From assembly GCF_900091475.1 (NCBI RefSeq), contig NZ_FMIB01000002.1, forward strand, positions 496,001-560,000: DNA of 64,000 nt. The letters are read 5' to 3'. The translations under genes were made by a program, and so were the position numbers. The DNA is from Micromonospora chersina (GTDB taxonomy: Bacteria > Actinomycetota > Actinomycetes > Mycobacteriales > Micromonosporaceae). Positions 32,847-41,702 of this stretch are shown one piece after another. Numbering within the stretch: position 1 is the first letter of the stretch; every line of letters begins with the position of its first letter. The notes beneath the pieces were generated by a model. It was not told the DNA's origin. It worked only from the letters and a program-made list of their open reading frames with translations, and searched no databases.

Positions 32847-32897
32847 GCCGGGCAGGGTAGAGGCAGCCGACCGGTCCGCCCCACCCGTTTTCGCGCG

Positions 32898-32933
32898 ACC
32901 GTGGCCGGCGCCACGCCCGGCGCCGGCCACGGT
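32898..32933 (-). terminator. Terminator of the GH92 gene
   Basis: A perfect 15-base stem (32898-32912 with 32919-32933), 6-base loop, 18 bases after the GH92 stop at 32951. On the minus strand it is followed by a short U-containing run (GCGAAAACGG context). Confidence 0.85.
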
Positions 32934-32950
32934 ACGAGCCGCGGGCTCGG

Positions 32951-35900
32951 TCAGACGCCGAACACCTCGACCTCGTAGAGGCGGGCGGCCGGGTCGGTGG
33001 TCTGGGTGGGGGTGAGCACCTTGACCAGCACGTAGCGGCCGTCGACGGCCATCGGATGGTTGCTCACGCCCGCGGTGTTGCCGCGGACCTGGGCGACGGT
33101 CGTCCATGCCGATCCGTCGGCGGAGACCTGCAGGTCGAAGTCCCGCGTGTTCCAGGCGGGATCCTCCCCGCCGGCGGCGGCGTGGTGGACGGTGATCGAC
33201 TCGATCCGGTGGGCGGAGCCCAGGTCGATGCGGAGGAACCTGGTCCCGCCGACCGAGCACCACTTGTCGGAGTTGCCGCCGGAGGTGCTGCCGTTGACGG
33301 CCTTCTCCGGCCCCTCCGCGCTCGCGCACTGCGAGTCGGCGGTGGCGGGCCGGTTCAGCGCCAGGTTCGTCGCGCCTGCGGTGCCGTACACCTCGAACTC
33401 GTCGATCCGGGCGGCCGCGTTGCCGTTGTTGGTGGCCGTGGTGATGCTGAGCCGGACGTACCGGGCCGTCACGGCGGGGATGGGGTGGTAGGTACGGCTC
33501 GCGCGGTTGCCGGAGACCGTGGCGCGGGTCGTCCACGCGCTGCCGTCGGTGCTGGTCTGGATGGTGAAGTCGCCGGTGTTCCAGCCGGTGGTCTCCCCGC
33601 CGAGCCCGGCGTGCTTGACCACGAAGGAGCGGACGGTCTGGTTCGCGCCGAGGTCGACCTGGAGGAACTTGGTGCCCGCGGCGAGCGAGCACCACTTGCT
33701 GGCGCTGCCGAGCCGCGCGTCGAACGCCTTCTCCGGACCCTCGGTGGTGTTGCACGCGGCCGAGCCGCTGGCCGGCCTGCCGGCGGCCAGGTTGGTGCCC
33801 AGGTCCGGTGCGGCGGCCGGGGGCGTCGAGCCGTCGCCGAACGACGGCGGCACATCGGCGGGATCGGTGCCCCACGCGGACGGCGTGCCGCCCATCGTGT
33901 ACGACAGGGTGGCCCCGCCCGCGAGGTCGCCGTAGCGCAGCCAGGTGCGCCGGCTGGTCGACCCGTTGACGGCGAGGCTCTGCACGTACTGGTTGCCCTG
34001 GCCGGCGTTGGTGGCGGTGATCTGGACGTCACCCGCCGGCCGGTCGACGAGGATCGACGGGAAGACCGGGCCGTGCAGGGCGAGGGTGTCCGCGCCCGGG
34101 GTGGGTGGGTACATGCCGAGCGCGGACCAGACGTACCAGGCGGAGGTGGCTCCCAGGTCGTCGTTGCCGGGCAGGCCGCCGGGGCCGGTGGTGAACGACT
34201 CGTTCATGATCCGCCGGACCGCGGCGCTGGTGCCGGCGGGCGCCGCGGCGAAGTGGTAGGCCCAGGGGACGCCGTGCTCCGGCTCGTTGCCGATGTAGAA
34301 GTACGGCTGCGACTGGCCGCCGTTGGTCTGGGTGAAGTGGTGGTCGAGCCGTTGGACGGCGGTCTGCCGCCCGCCCATCAGGTCGATCAGGGCGGCGAGG
34401 TTGTACGGGACCATCCAGGTGTACTGCGAGGCGTTGCCCTCGACGTAGTTCGACTGGCTGGCGGGGTCGAGCGGCCACGGCCAGGTGCCGTCGGCGTTGC
34501 GCGGGTGGATGTAGCCCGACTCGGTGTTGAACGTGTTGCGCCACCACTGCGCTCGGGCCATGTGATTGTCGTACGTGGCGGTGTCACCCAGGGCGAGGGC
34601 GAACCGGGCCACGGCGAAGTCGCTGGCGGAATACTCCAGCGAGTCGGACGGGTCGCCGTCGATGTACTGGCGTTGCACGTAGCCGCTCTGCCGGCCCCGG
34701 ATCGGGCTGCCCTGCATGGTGCCGCCGGAGGAACTCTTCTTCATCAGGGCGAGGGCCGCCGCCGTGTCGAAGGTCCGCACGCCGAACTGGTACATGCTGT
34801 CGACGATGATCGGGCCGGGGTCGCCGGTCATGACGAACGCCTCGTTGGTGTTGTGCGACCACTTCGGCAGCAGGCCGCCCTGCTGCCCGTCGAGCACCAT
34901 GGACCGGGCGATGTCGGTCGCCTCGGCGGGCGCCAGGAAGGCGATCAGCGCCGCCCACGAGCGGTAGATGTCCCAGCCGGAGTAGTTCTGGTAGACCGAG
35001 TGGCCGGCCGTGTGGATGGCGTTGTCGAAGCCGCGGTACTGCCCGTCGACGTCGTTGGCCAGGTTGGGGTTGATGAACACCCGGTACAGCGCGGTGTAGA
35101 ACTTCTGCAGGTCGGCGGCGGAGCCACCGCTGACCTGCACCCGATTGAGGATCGCGTTCCACTGCGCGTCGGCGTTGGCGCGGACGGTGTCGAAGGCGAA
35201 GCCGGACTGTTCGGCGGCGAGGTTGGCCTGCGCGCCCGCCTGGCTGACGAAGGAGATGCCGACCTTGACCTGCACCACCGGGTTGGCGGAGGTGTCGAAG
35301 GTCAGGTACCCGCCGGAGTTGGTGCCGCTGGCGCTCGTGGAGCCGGTGGTGACGGTGCCGCCGAGCCAGGTGCCGACACCGCTCGGGGCGCGGTCGAACT
35401 CCATCCGGTAGAAGATCTGGTAAGTCTTGCTGTTGCCGCAGAAGCCGCCGCCGGTGACGCTGCCGGTCACCGTGGAGCCGTTGATCTGGATCGAACCGGC
35501 GCGGCTGCCGGTGGCACTGCGGCTGGTGTTGATGAGTACCCGGGCGGTGCTGGTCGCGGGATAGGTCAGGCGCAGGATGGCGCTGCGTCTGGTGGCCGAC
35601 GCCTCGACCCGGGTGTTGCCGTAGTTGGCGAGCACGGCACGGTAGAAGCCGGGGGCAGCCTGTTCCTGTGTCTTGTCCTGACTGGCGCGGTAGGACGTCC
35701 ACGAGGTGCCGGGGGACGCGCCGAGCGCACCGGTGACGGGCAGGATCCCGAGGTCCTCGTTGTTGGCGCAGCCGGCGCCGTTGAAGTGGGTGAGGCTGAA
35801 CTCCTCGATCTGGGTGTCGCTGAAGCGGTAGCCGGACGGTGAGGCGGTGGGGGTGTCCGGGCTCAGCTGCACCATGCCGAAGGGCTGCACCGGGCCGGGG

Positions 35901-36094
35901 ACGGTGCTGCCGCCGGCACCGCCGCCGACGGGGTTCGGCGCGTTGCTGTCGTCGGTGCCGATGAACGGGTTGACGTACGGGGTGAGGTTGAGCGGCGCCG
36001 CCGTGGCGGGCGAGGCGACCGCGACGAGTGCGGACGCGGCGGTGACGGCGGTGGCCGCCAGGGAGAGCAGACGGGACGGGCCTGACCGGAGCAT
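32951..36094 (-). CDS. Secreted GH92 alpha-mannosidase with two discoidin/CBM32-like modules
   Basis: A 1047-residue secreted exo-acting alpha-mannosidase. Signal peptide SRLLSLAATAVTAASALVAV; the GH92 domain starts YVNPFIGTDDSNAPNPVGG and holds GYRFSDTQIEEFSLTHFNGAG, WDIYRSWAALIAF, DYxEGNASQYTWMVPYN-like and GNDDLGATSAWYVWSALG (near residue 645), all hallmarks of the family; calcium and an acidic pair serve catalysis. Two C-terminal F5/8-type modules of about 130 residues (TEGPEKAFD and AEGPEKAVN, each with paired Cys) probably bind glycans. ATG 36094 has AAGGAGG eight bases upstream; an in-frame start 21 codons earlier has none. Substrates are probably alpha-1,2/1,3/1,6-mannosides of fungal or yeast glycoproteins. 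Confidence 0.94.
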   Translation of the reverse strand: MLRSGPSRLLSLAATAVTAASALVAVASPATAAPLNLTPYVNPFIGTDDSNAPNPVGGGAGGSTVPGPVQPFGMVQLSPDTPTASPSGYRFSDTQIEEFSLTHFNGAGCANNEDLGILPVTGALGASPGTSWTSYRASQDKTQEQAAPGFYRAVLANYGNTRVEASATRRSAILRLTYPATSTARVLINTSRSATGSRAGSIQINGSTVTGSVTGGGFCGNSKTYQIFYRMEFDRAPSGVGTWLGGTVTTGSTSASGTNSGGYLTFDTSANPVVQVKVGISFVSQAGAQANLAAEQSGFAFDTVRANADAQWNAILNRVQVSGGSAADLQKFYTALYRVFINPNLANDVDGQYRGFDNAIHTAGHSVYQNYSGWDIYRSWAALIAFLAPAEATDIARSMVLDGQQGGLLPKWSHNTNEAFVMTGDPGPIIVDSMYQFGVRTFDTAAALALMKKSSSGGTMQGSPIRGRQSGYVQRQYIDGDPSDSLEYSASDFAVARFALALGDTATYDNHMARAQWWRNTFNTESGYIHPRNADGTWPWPLDPASQSNYVEGNASQYTWMVPYNLAALIDLMGGRQTAVQRLDHHFTQTNGGQSQPYFYIGNEPEHGVPWAYHFAAAPAGTSAAVRRIMNESFTTGPGGLPGNDDLGATSAWYVWSALGMYPPTPGADTLALHGPVFPSILVDRPAGDVQITATNAGQGNQYVQSLAVNGSTSRRTWLRYGDLAGGATLSYTMGGTPSAWGTDPADVPPSFGDGSTPPAAAPDLGTNLAAGRPASGSAACNTTEGPEKAFDARLGSASKWCSLAAGTKFLQVDLGANQTVRSFVVKHAGLGGETTGWNTGDFTIQTSTDGSAWTTRATVSGNRASRTYHPIPAVTARYVRLSITTATNNGNAAARIDEFEVYGTAGATNLALNRPATADSQCASAEGPEKAVNGSTSGGNSDKWCSVGGTRFLRIDLGSAHRIESITVHHAAAGGEDPAWNTRDFDLQVSADGSAWTTVAQVRGNTAGVSNHPMAVDGRYVLVKVLTPTQTTDPAARLYEVEVFGV

Positions 36095-36129
36095 GAGGCG
36101 GTCCTCCTTCGAGGCGCGGACGACACCGG

Positions 36130-36143
36130 TGACATCGTTGTCA
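36130..36143. promoter_or_regulatory. LacI-type operator before GH92
   Basis: TGACATCGTTGTCA is one mismatch from a perfect palindrome with a central CG. It lies 36 bases before the GH92 start. Eleven bases in a row (TGACATCGTTG) recur at 37360-37372, on the other side of the lacI gene. Confidence 0.8.
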
Positions 36144-36162
36144 TCGACGGATGTCAAGGTCC

Positions 36163-36192
36163 TGTGTAGAGCCTCGAAGAGGTGTGTGTCAA
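36163..36192 (-). promoter_or_regulatory. Candidate promoter of GH92
   Basis: Minus-strand TTGACA (36187-36192) and TACACA (36163-36168) with an 18-base gap. The operator lies 20 bases further downstream. Another TTGACA (36152-36157) has a poor -10, so the assignment is tentative. Confidence 0.35.
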
Positions 36193-36199
36193 TGGAAGG

Positions 36200-37237
36200 C
36201 TAGGAGGCTTGAGTCCCCGCCGAGGTCGGCGGCCGTTCGCCGGATCCGCGGGCCAGCAGCCGGGTCGGGATCACCACCTGCCGGGCCGGGCCGCGGTGGC
36301 CGTCGATCCGGTCGAGCAGCAGCCGTGCCGCCTGCCGACCCATGTCCTCCGGGTCGTGTGCGACGACGCTCACCCCCAGGATGTCGCCGAGATCCACCTC
36401 GTCGAAGCCGACAAGCGCCGGGGGAGCGGGGTGACCCCGCAGGGCCCGCAGGGCGCCGAGGGTGATCCGGTTGTTCATCGTGAACAGGGCGGTCGGAGCG
36501 GGCGTGCGGTCCAGCAGGTCGCGCACGGCCCGTTCGGCGGCGACGACGTCGTGCGCGTTCTCCACCAGGTAGTCCGCCCAGTTCTCGACGCCGGCCGCGC
36601 GCATGGCCTCGGCGAAGCCGTCCAGCCGGTCGCGGTGGGTGCTGAGCCGGGACAGGTCCCCGACCACGCCGATCCGCCGGTGGCCGAGCGTGCCCAGGTG
36701 GGCGCCGGCCAGCCGGGCGCCGTGGCGGTTGTCCAGCAGCACGGTGTCGGCGGCCAGGTCGACCGGTGGCCGGTCCACGAACACGAACGGGATGCCGTGG
36801 CGGTGTTCCGCCGCGAAGTGGGCGTGCTCGGTCGCGGTCGAGGCGATCACCAGCCCGCGGACCCGTCGCTCCAGCAGCGCGTCGGCGAGCCGCCGCTCCC
36901 ACTCCGGGTCCTCGTCGGTGCTGGCGGTGATCAGTTGCAGGCCCCGCATGCGCAGCTCGCGCTCCAGCCCACCGGCCAGCCGCGAGTAGAACGGGTTCGC
37001 CAGGTCACCGATGAGCAGGCCGACAAGCGTGGAGGTGCTGGCGCCGCGCCGTAGTTCGCGGGCCACCCCGTTCAGCCGGTAGCCGAGCTGGTCGGCGGCC
37101 TCGCGCACTCGCGAGCGGGTGTCGGCGGCCACCCGGGGCTCGCCGCCCAGGGCCCGGGAAGCCGTCTTCACCGACACCCCGGACAGCGCCGCGACCTGCG
37201 CGAGGCTCGGTCGACCAGCCTTCGGGTCAGCGGTCAT
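36200..37237 (-). CDS. LacI-family transcriptional regulator
   Basis: A 345-residue regulator. N-terminal helix-turn-helix GRPSLAQVAALSGVSVKTASRAL plus hinge-helix LNGVARELRRG, then a periplasmic-binding-protein-type sensor domain (STLVGLLIGDLANPFYS, VVGDLSRLSTHRDRLDGF, PTALFTMNNRITLGA, VVAHDPEDMGRQAARLLLDRI). The C-terminus has extra low-complexity residues. It lies 105 bases upstream of GH92 on the same strand and divergent from the sugar ABC operon. The matched palindromes on both sides of it suggest it represses GH92 and the transporter and perhaps itself, released by a sugar imported by that transporter; the inducer is unknown. Confidence 0.92.
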   Translation of the reverse strand: MTADPKAGRPSLAQVAALSGVSVKTASRALGGEPRVAADTRSRVREAADQLGYRLNGVARELRRGASTSTLVGLLIGDLANPFYSRLAGGLERELRMRGLQLITASTDEDPEWERRLADALLERRVRGLVIASTATEHAHFAAEHRHGIPFVFVDRPPVDLAADTVLLDNRHGARLAGAHLGTLGHRRIGVVGDLSRLSTHRDRLDGFAEAMRAAGVENWADYLVENAHDVVAAERAVRDLLDRTPAPTALFTMNNRITLGALRALRGHPAPPALVGFDEVDLGDILGVSVVAHDPEDMGRQAARLLLDRIDGHRGPARQVVIPTRLLARGSGERPPTSAGTQAS

Positions 37238-37359
37238 GGCCGCGATTATGACACCCGCACGGGGTCCGGTCGCCGGCTCGGGCGGGTGGCCCGCCGCACC
37301 CGTTCAGCAGGCGATCCGGGCCACGAGGGCGGTTCGCGAAACAGCGGTATACGATGCGC

Positions 37360-37372
37360 GTCAACGATGTCA
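37360..37372. promoter_or_regulatory. LacI-type operator shared with GH92
   Basis: GTCAACGATGTCA here equals the complement of the GH92 operator at 11 consecutive positions (12 of 14 aligned). It lies between the divergent lacI and transporter genes, 123 bases from the lacI start. Confidence 0.72.
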
Positions 37373-37395
37373 TTAGTTGATCAGTAGCACCACCT

Positions 37396-37417
37396 CGGCG
37401 CTTGTCGGCAAGCGCCG
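37396..37417. other. Inverted repeat in transporter leader or lacI promoter
   Basis: CGGCGCTTG and CAAGCGCCG arms (9 bases, perfect) with TCGG loop. It could be a regulator-binding palindrome or a hairpin in the mRNA leader; it is 24 bases after the LacI-type operator. Confidence 0.5.
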
Positions 37418-37599
37418 CGCGCGTCGCAAAGGTCACTGAGCGTGGCGGTCGATATTACCGACTTGTTACGAAAAAGAGTGACTTGAGCACTTGCGGAACA
37501 AGCCCCGGCGAGATTGGGTTGCCGACGACAACGAAACGTGAGCGAAGGTCATAACCCATCGCGGGAGGCGGCCATGACGTTGGCAAGGTGGTGGGAGCG

Positions 37600-39147
37600 A
37601 TGAGCGATCTGCCCGTCCTCCTGGAGATGCGCTCCATCACCAAGGAGTTCCCCGGCGTCAAGGCCCTGGCCGACGTCAACCTGGTGGTCCGTGCCGGTGA
37701 GATCCACGCCATCGTGGGCGAGAACGGCGCCGGCAAGTCGACGCTGATGAAGGTGCTCAGCGGCGTCTACCCGTACGGCAGCTACGACGGCCAGATCGTC
37801 TACCAGGGCGCGGAGACCCGCTTCTCGGACATCCGGGCGAGCGAGAACGCCGGGATCGTGATCATCCACCAGGAGCTCGCGCTCATCCCGGACATGTCGA
37901 TCACCGAGAACATCTTCCTCGGCAACGAGCCCCGCAAGCGGGGGGCGATCGACTGGAAGGCCGCCAACCGGATGGCGCTGGACCTGATGGCCCGGGTCGG
38001 CCTGCGCGAGGACCCGGACACCCTGATCAAGGACATCGGTGTCGGCAAGCAGCAGCTCGTGGAGATCGCCAAGGCGTTCGCCAAGGACGTCAAGCTGCTG
38101 ATCCTGGACGAGCCGACGGCCGCGCTCAACGAGGCCGACTCGCAGCACCTGCTCGACCTGCTGCGCGGCTTCCGCTCGCGCGGCATCACCTCGATCATGA
38201 TCTCGCACAAGCTGAACGAGATCGAGGCGATCGCCGACCGGATCACGGTCATCCGGGATGGCCGGACCGTCGAGACGCTGGACGTCAAGGCGGACGGCGT
38301 CGACGAGGACCGGATCGTGCGGGGCATGGTCGGCCGCGAGCTGAGCAGCCGGTTCCCGGACCACACCCCGAAGATCGGCGAGGTCTTCTTCGAGGTCCGG
38401 AACTGGAACGTCCGGCACCCGATCTCCGCCGAGCGGCAGGTCTGCAAGGACGAGAGCTTCACCGTACGGCGCGGCGAGATCGTGGGCTTCGCCGGCCTCA
38501 TGGGCGCCGGCCGCACCGAGCTGGCCATGAGCGTCTTCGGCCGCTCCTACGGGGTGTACGAGTCGGGCACGATCATCAAGGACGGCAAGGAGATCGTCCT
38601 GAAGTCGGTGGCGGACGCGATCGCCCACGGGCTGGCGTACGTCAGCGAGGACCGCAAGGCGCTCGGCCTGAACCTCCTCGACGACATCAAGACCTCCACG
38701 GTGGCCGCCAAGCTGTCGAAGATCTCGCGCCACGGCGTCCTGGACGAGGTGGCCGAGTACAAGGCGGCCGAGGCCTACCGGCGGGACCTGCGCACCAAGG
38801 CGCCGACGGTCGACGAGGGCGTCTCCAAGCTCTCGGGCGGCAACCAGCAGAAGGTCGTTCTGGCGAAGTGGATGTTCACCGACCCGGACCTCCTGATCCT
38901 CGACGAGCCGACCCGCGGCATCGACGTGGGCGCCAAGTACGAGATCTACGGCATCATCCAGCGGCTCGCCGACCAGGGGAAGGGCGTCGTCGTCATCTCC
39001 TCGGAGCTGCCCGAGCTGATCGGGCTCTGCGACCGCATCTACACCGTGTTCGAAGGCGCCATCACCGGCGAGATCGCCCGGCAGGACGCGGACCCGGAAA
39101 CCCTCATGAAGCAGATGACCTCGACGAAGAAGATGCAGACACGATGA
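37600..39147 (+). CDS. Sugar ABC transporter ATPase (MmsA/XylG/GguA-like)
   Basis: A 515-residue tandem ATPase. The N-terminal half has Walker [10 protein letters not shown] and Walker [12 protein letters not shown]; the C-terminal half has a degenerate Walker A (GLMGAGRTE) and LSGGNQQKV with [12 protein letters not shown], the layout of carbohydrate uptake ATPases of the CUT2 group (XylG, RbsA, MmsA, GguA). The start ATG 37600 has AAGGTGG eight bases upstream; a GTG at 37588 is less likely. It overlaps the permease gene in ATGA. Together with the permease and binding protein it should import a monosaccharide or group of monosaccharides. Order ATPase-permease-binding protein is opposite to the chvE-gguA-gguB layout. 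Confidence 0.94.
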   Translation: MSDLPVLLEMRSITKEFPGVKALADVNLVVRAGEIHAIVGENGAGKSTLMKVLSGVYPYGSYDGQIVYQGAETRFSDIRASENAGIVIIHQELALIPDMSITENIFLGNEPRKRGAIDWKAANRMALDLMARVGLREDPDTLIKDIGVGKQQLVEIAKAFAKDVKLLILDEPTAALNEADSQHLLDLLRGFRSRGITSIMISHKLNEIEAIADRITVIRDGRTVETLDVKADGVDEDRIVRGMVGRELSSRFPDHTPKIGEVFFEVRNWNVRHPISAERQVCKDESFTVRRGEIVGFAGLMGAGRTELAMSVFGRSYGVYESGTIIKDGKEIVLKSVADAIAHGLAYVSEDRKALGLNLLDDIKTSTVAAKLSKISRHGVLDEVAEYKAAEAYRRDLRTKAPTVDEGVSKLSGGNQQKVVLAKWMFTDPDLLILDEPTRGIDVGAKYEIYGIIQRLADQGKGVVVISSELPELIGLCDRIYTVFEGAITGEIARQDADPETLMKQMTSTKKMQTR

Positions 39148-40442
39148 GCCGAATCAAGGACCTGCAGAAGAACCTCTTCGGAGGGACCACGTCCAACGCC
39201 CGCCAGTTCGGGATGATCTTCACCCTGGTGGCGATCGTCGTCCTGTTCCAGATCCTCACGGACGGCCTGACCCTGCGGTCGGACAACCTGATCGCGCTGT
39301 TCAACCAGAACTCGTACATCCTCATCCTGGCCATCGGCATGCTCATGGTGATCGTCGCCGGGCACATCGACCTCTCGGTCGGCTCGATCGCCGCCTTCAC
39401 CGGCATCCTGGTGGCCAAGTCGATGGCGGAGTGGTCGCTGCCCTGGCCCGCCGCCATCCTGTTCGGCCTGGTGATCGGCGCGATCATCGGCGCCTGGCAG
39501 GGGTTCTGGGTCGCCTACGTCGGGGTGCCGGCGTTCATCGTCACCCTGGCCGGCATGCTGCTCTTCCGGGGCGGCAACCAGTTCATCGGCAACGCGAACA
39601 CCATCTCGGTGCCGGAGGGCTTCCGGGTGATCGGCTCGGGCTTCCTGCCCGAGGTCGGCCCGAACACCGGCTACAACAACCTGACGCTCCTGCTCGGCCT
39701 CGCCGCGTGTGTGGCAGTGGTGTGGCGGGAGTTCCAGGCCCGCAAGACCCGCCGGGAGATGGACGCCGAGCCGGCCCCGATGTGGATCTCGGTGCTCCGG
39801 ATGGCCGTCATGGTCGGCGTCATCGTCTTCGCGTCGCTGCGGTTCGCCAGCGGCCGGGTCGGCACGAGCTTCCCGGTCTCCGGCATCATCCTGGTGGCGC
39901 TGGTCCTGGCCTACTCCTTCTACACCCGGAACACCGCCGGCGGCCGGCACATCTACGCCGTCGGTGGCAACTCCCGCGCCGCGGAACTGTCCGGTGTGAA
40001 GCTCAAGCGGGTCAACTTCTTCGTCATGATGAACATGGCCGTCCTGGCCTCCCTGGCCGGCATGATCTTCGTGGCCCGCTCCGCGGCCTCCGGGCCGCAG
40101 GACGGCAACGGCTGGGAGCTGGACGCGATCGCCGCGGTCTTCATCGGTGGCGCCGCCGTCGCCGGCGGCATCGGCACCATCAGCGGCTCGATCGTCGGCG
40201 GTCTGGTCATGGCCGTGCTGAACAACGGCCTCCAGCTGCTCGGCGTCGGCACCGACCGGGTCCAGATCATCAAGGGCCTCGTGCTGCTGCTGGCCGTCGC
40301 GCTCGACGTCTACAACAAGAAGCAGGGCAAGTTCTCCGTCATCGGCAGCCTCACCCGCTCGTTCCGCCGGGACACGCCCGCCCCGCCCACGGCACCGCCC
40401 GGCGCTGACCGGGAAACCGCCCGCACGGCCGTGCCGAGCTGA
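39144..40442 (+). CDS. Sugar ABC transporter permease (MmsB/GguB-like)
   Basis: A 432-residue permease starting at ATG 39144, overlapping the ATPase stop in ATGA. About 10 to 12 hydrophobic helices; hallmarks are [38 protein letters not shown] and [25 protein letters not shown] hydrophilic loop ([18 protein letters not shown]) in the middle and long length are typical of the MmsB/GguB branch of CUT2 permeases. The Pro-rich C-terminal tail is cytoplasmic. It forms the membrane channel with the ATPase before it. Confidence 0.93.
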   Translation: MSRIKDLQKNLFGGTTSNARQFGMIFTLVAIVVLFQILTDGLTLRSDNLIALFNQNSYILILAIGMLMVIVAGHIDLSVGSIAAFTGILVAKSMAEWSLPWPAAILFGLVIGAIIGAWQGFWVAYVGVPAFIVTLAGMLLFRGGNQFIGNANTISVPEGFRVIGSGFLPEVGPNTGYNNLTLLLGLAACVAVVWREFQARKTRREMDAEPAPMWISVLRMAVMVGVIVFASLRFASGRVGTSFPVSGIILVALVLAYSFYTRNTAGGRHIYAVGGNSRAAELSGVKLKRVNFFVMMNMAVLASLAGMIFVARSAASGPQDGNGWELDAIAAVFIGGAAVAGGIGTISGSIVGGLVMAVLNNGLQLLGVGTDRVQIIKGLVLLLAVALDVYNKKQGKFSVIGSLTRSFRRDTPAPPTAPPGADRETARTAVPS

Positions 40443-40496
40443 CGTTCCACCCCGCCTCACACCCCGTAACACCTCTCCAGAAGGGCACCACCAGCC

Positions 40497-41603
40497 ATGC
40501 GTAAACTGATCGGCAAGTCGATGGCCATCGGCGCCATCGCCGCGCTGGCCCTCACCGCCACCGCCTGCGGCTCCGGCCGCGACGGCGACACCGGCGGCTC
40601 GAAGGGCGACACCAAGGGCTTCGCGGCCGACTCCCTGATCGGCGTCGCCCTGCCGTCGAAGACCTCGGAGAACTGGGTCCTCGCCGGTGACCTGTTCACC
40701 AACGGCCTCAAGGAGGCCGGCTTCAAGAGCGACGTCCAGTACGCCGGCGCGTCGACCACCGTCGCGGACCAGCAGGCCCAGATCACCGCCATGGTGACCA
40801 AGGGCGCCAAGGTCATCGTCATCGGCGCGACCGACGCCGCGCAGCTGTCGACCCAGGTCGCCGCGGCGCACGCCGCCGGCGCGAAGGTGATCGCGTACGA
40901 CCGCCTGATCACCAACACCCCGGACCTCGACTACTACGTCGCGTTCGACAACTTCAAGGTCGGCCAGCTCCAGGGCCAGGCCCTGCTGGACGGCATGAAG
41001 GCCAAGAAGCCGAACGGCCCGTACAACATCGAGCTGTTCTCCGGCTCGCCGGACGACAACAACGCCGGTGTCTTCTTCAACGGCGCCATGAGCGTGCTCA
41101 AGCCGGAGATCGACAAGGGCAACGTGGTCGTCGCCTCGAAGCAGACCGACGTCAAGCAGACCGCCATCCAGGGCTGGAAGGCCGAGGGTGCCCAGGCCCG
41201 CATGGACCAGCTGCTGACCTCGACGTACGGCAACAAGGAGCTGGACGGCGTCCTCTCCCCGAACGACACCCTGGCCCGCGCGATCATCACGTCGATCAAG
41301 GGTGCCGGCAAGAAGATCCCGGTCGTCACCGGCCAGGACTCCGAGGTCGAGTCGGTCAAGTCGATCATGGCTGGCGAGCAGTACATGACGATCAACAAGG
41401 ACACCCGGAACCTGGTCAAGCAGACCATCGCGATGGTGAAGGCCCTGCAGGCCGGTAACACCCCCGAGGTGAACGACACCAAGTCGTACAACAACGGCGT
41501 CAAGGTCGTGGACACCTACCTGCTCCCGCCGGTGGCGGTCACCAAGGCCAACGCGGCCGAGGCGTACGCCAACGACCCGAAGCTGGCCCCGCTCACCAAG
41601 TAA
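40497..41603 (+). CDS. Sugar-binding lipoprotein (ChvE-like)
   Basis: A 368-residue lipoprotein with signal RKLIGKSMAIGAIAALALTATAC (lipobox TAC) and a Gly/Asp spacer. The mature protein is a type I periplasmic-binding fold: LIGVALPSKTSENWVLAGD, ADQQAQITAMVTKGAKVIVIGATD, AYDRLITNTPDLDYYVAFDN and VVTGQDSEVESVKSIMAGEQYMTINKD are close to ChvE/XylF. It delivers a sugar to the transporter encoded just before it; the ligand cannot be named. ATG 40497 has CCAGAAGGG upstream. Being last in the operon, 54 bases from the permease, with a strong terminator after it, it is probably co-transcribed. Confidence 0.93.
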   Translation: MRKLIGKSMAIGAIAALALTATACGSGRDGDTGGSKGDTKGFAADSLIGVALPSKTSENWVLAGDLFTNGLKEAGFKSDVQYAGASTTVADQQAQITAMVTKGAKVIVIGATDAAQLSTQVAAAHAAGAKVIAYDRLITNTPDLDYYVAFDNFKVGQLQGQALLDGMKAKKPNGPYNIELFSGSPDDNNAGVFFNGAMSVLKPEIDKGNVVVASKQTDVKQTAIQGWKAEGAQARMDQLLTSTYGNKELDGVLSPNDTLARAIITSIKGAGKKIPVVTGQDSEVESVKSIMAGEQYMTINKDTRNLVKQTIAMVKALQAGNTPEVNDTKSYNNGVKVVDTYLLPPVAVTKANAAEAYANDPKLAPLTK

Positions 41604-41617
41604 TCCCCTCGCACCAC

Positions 41618-41651
41618 GGAAGGGCCCCGGAGTTCGCTCCGGGGCCCTTCC
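41618..41651. terminator. Strong bidirectional terminator with TTCG loop
   Basis: A perfect 15-base stem (41618-41632 with 41637-41651) closed by TTCG, between the convergent sugar-transport operon and carboxylase gene. Confidence 0.9.
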
Positions 41652-41702
41652 TCGTGCTCGTGCGGCGCGGCCCGGGGCGAGCGCCCCCGGCCGCGCCGGG
41701 CG

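Larger units (their letters stand above)
37238..37599. other. 362-base divergent intergenic region between lacI and the sugar ABC operon
   Basis: Holds the operator half-site at 37360-37372, a perfect hairpin at 37396-37417 and an A/T-richer segment around 37441-37490. I see no coding region. I could not place the two divergent promoters with confidence. The operon's translation signal is AAGGTGG eight bases before ATG 37600. Confidence 0.6.

Noticed and set aside
37420..37560. Promoter of the sugar ABC operon
   Set aside because: Several TTG-like hexamers exist but none has a fitting -10 at 16-18 bases.
37588..37599. GTG start of the sugar ATPase four codons upstream
   Set aside because: The spacing of AAGGTGG to ATG 37600 is optimal; the GTG overlaps the ribosome site itself.
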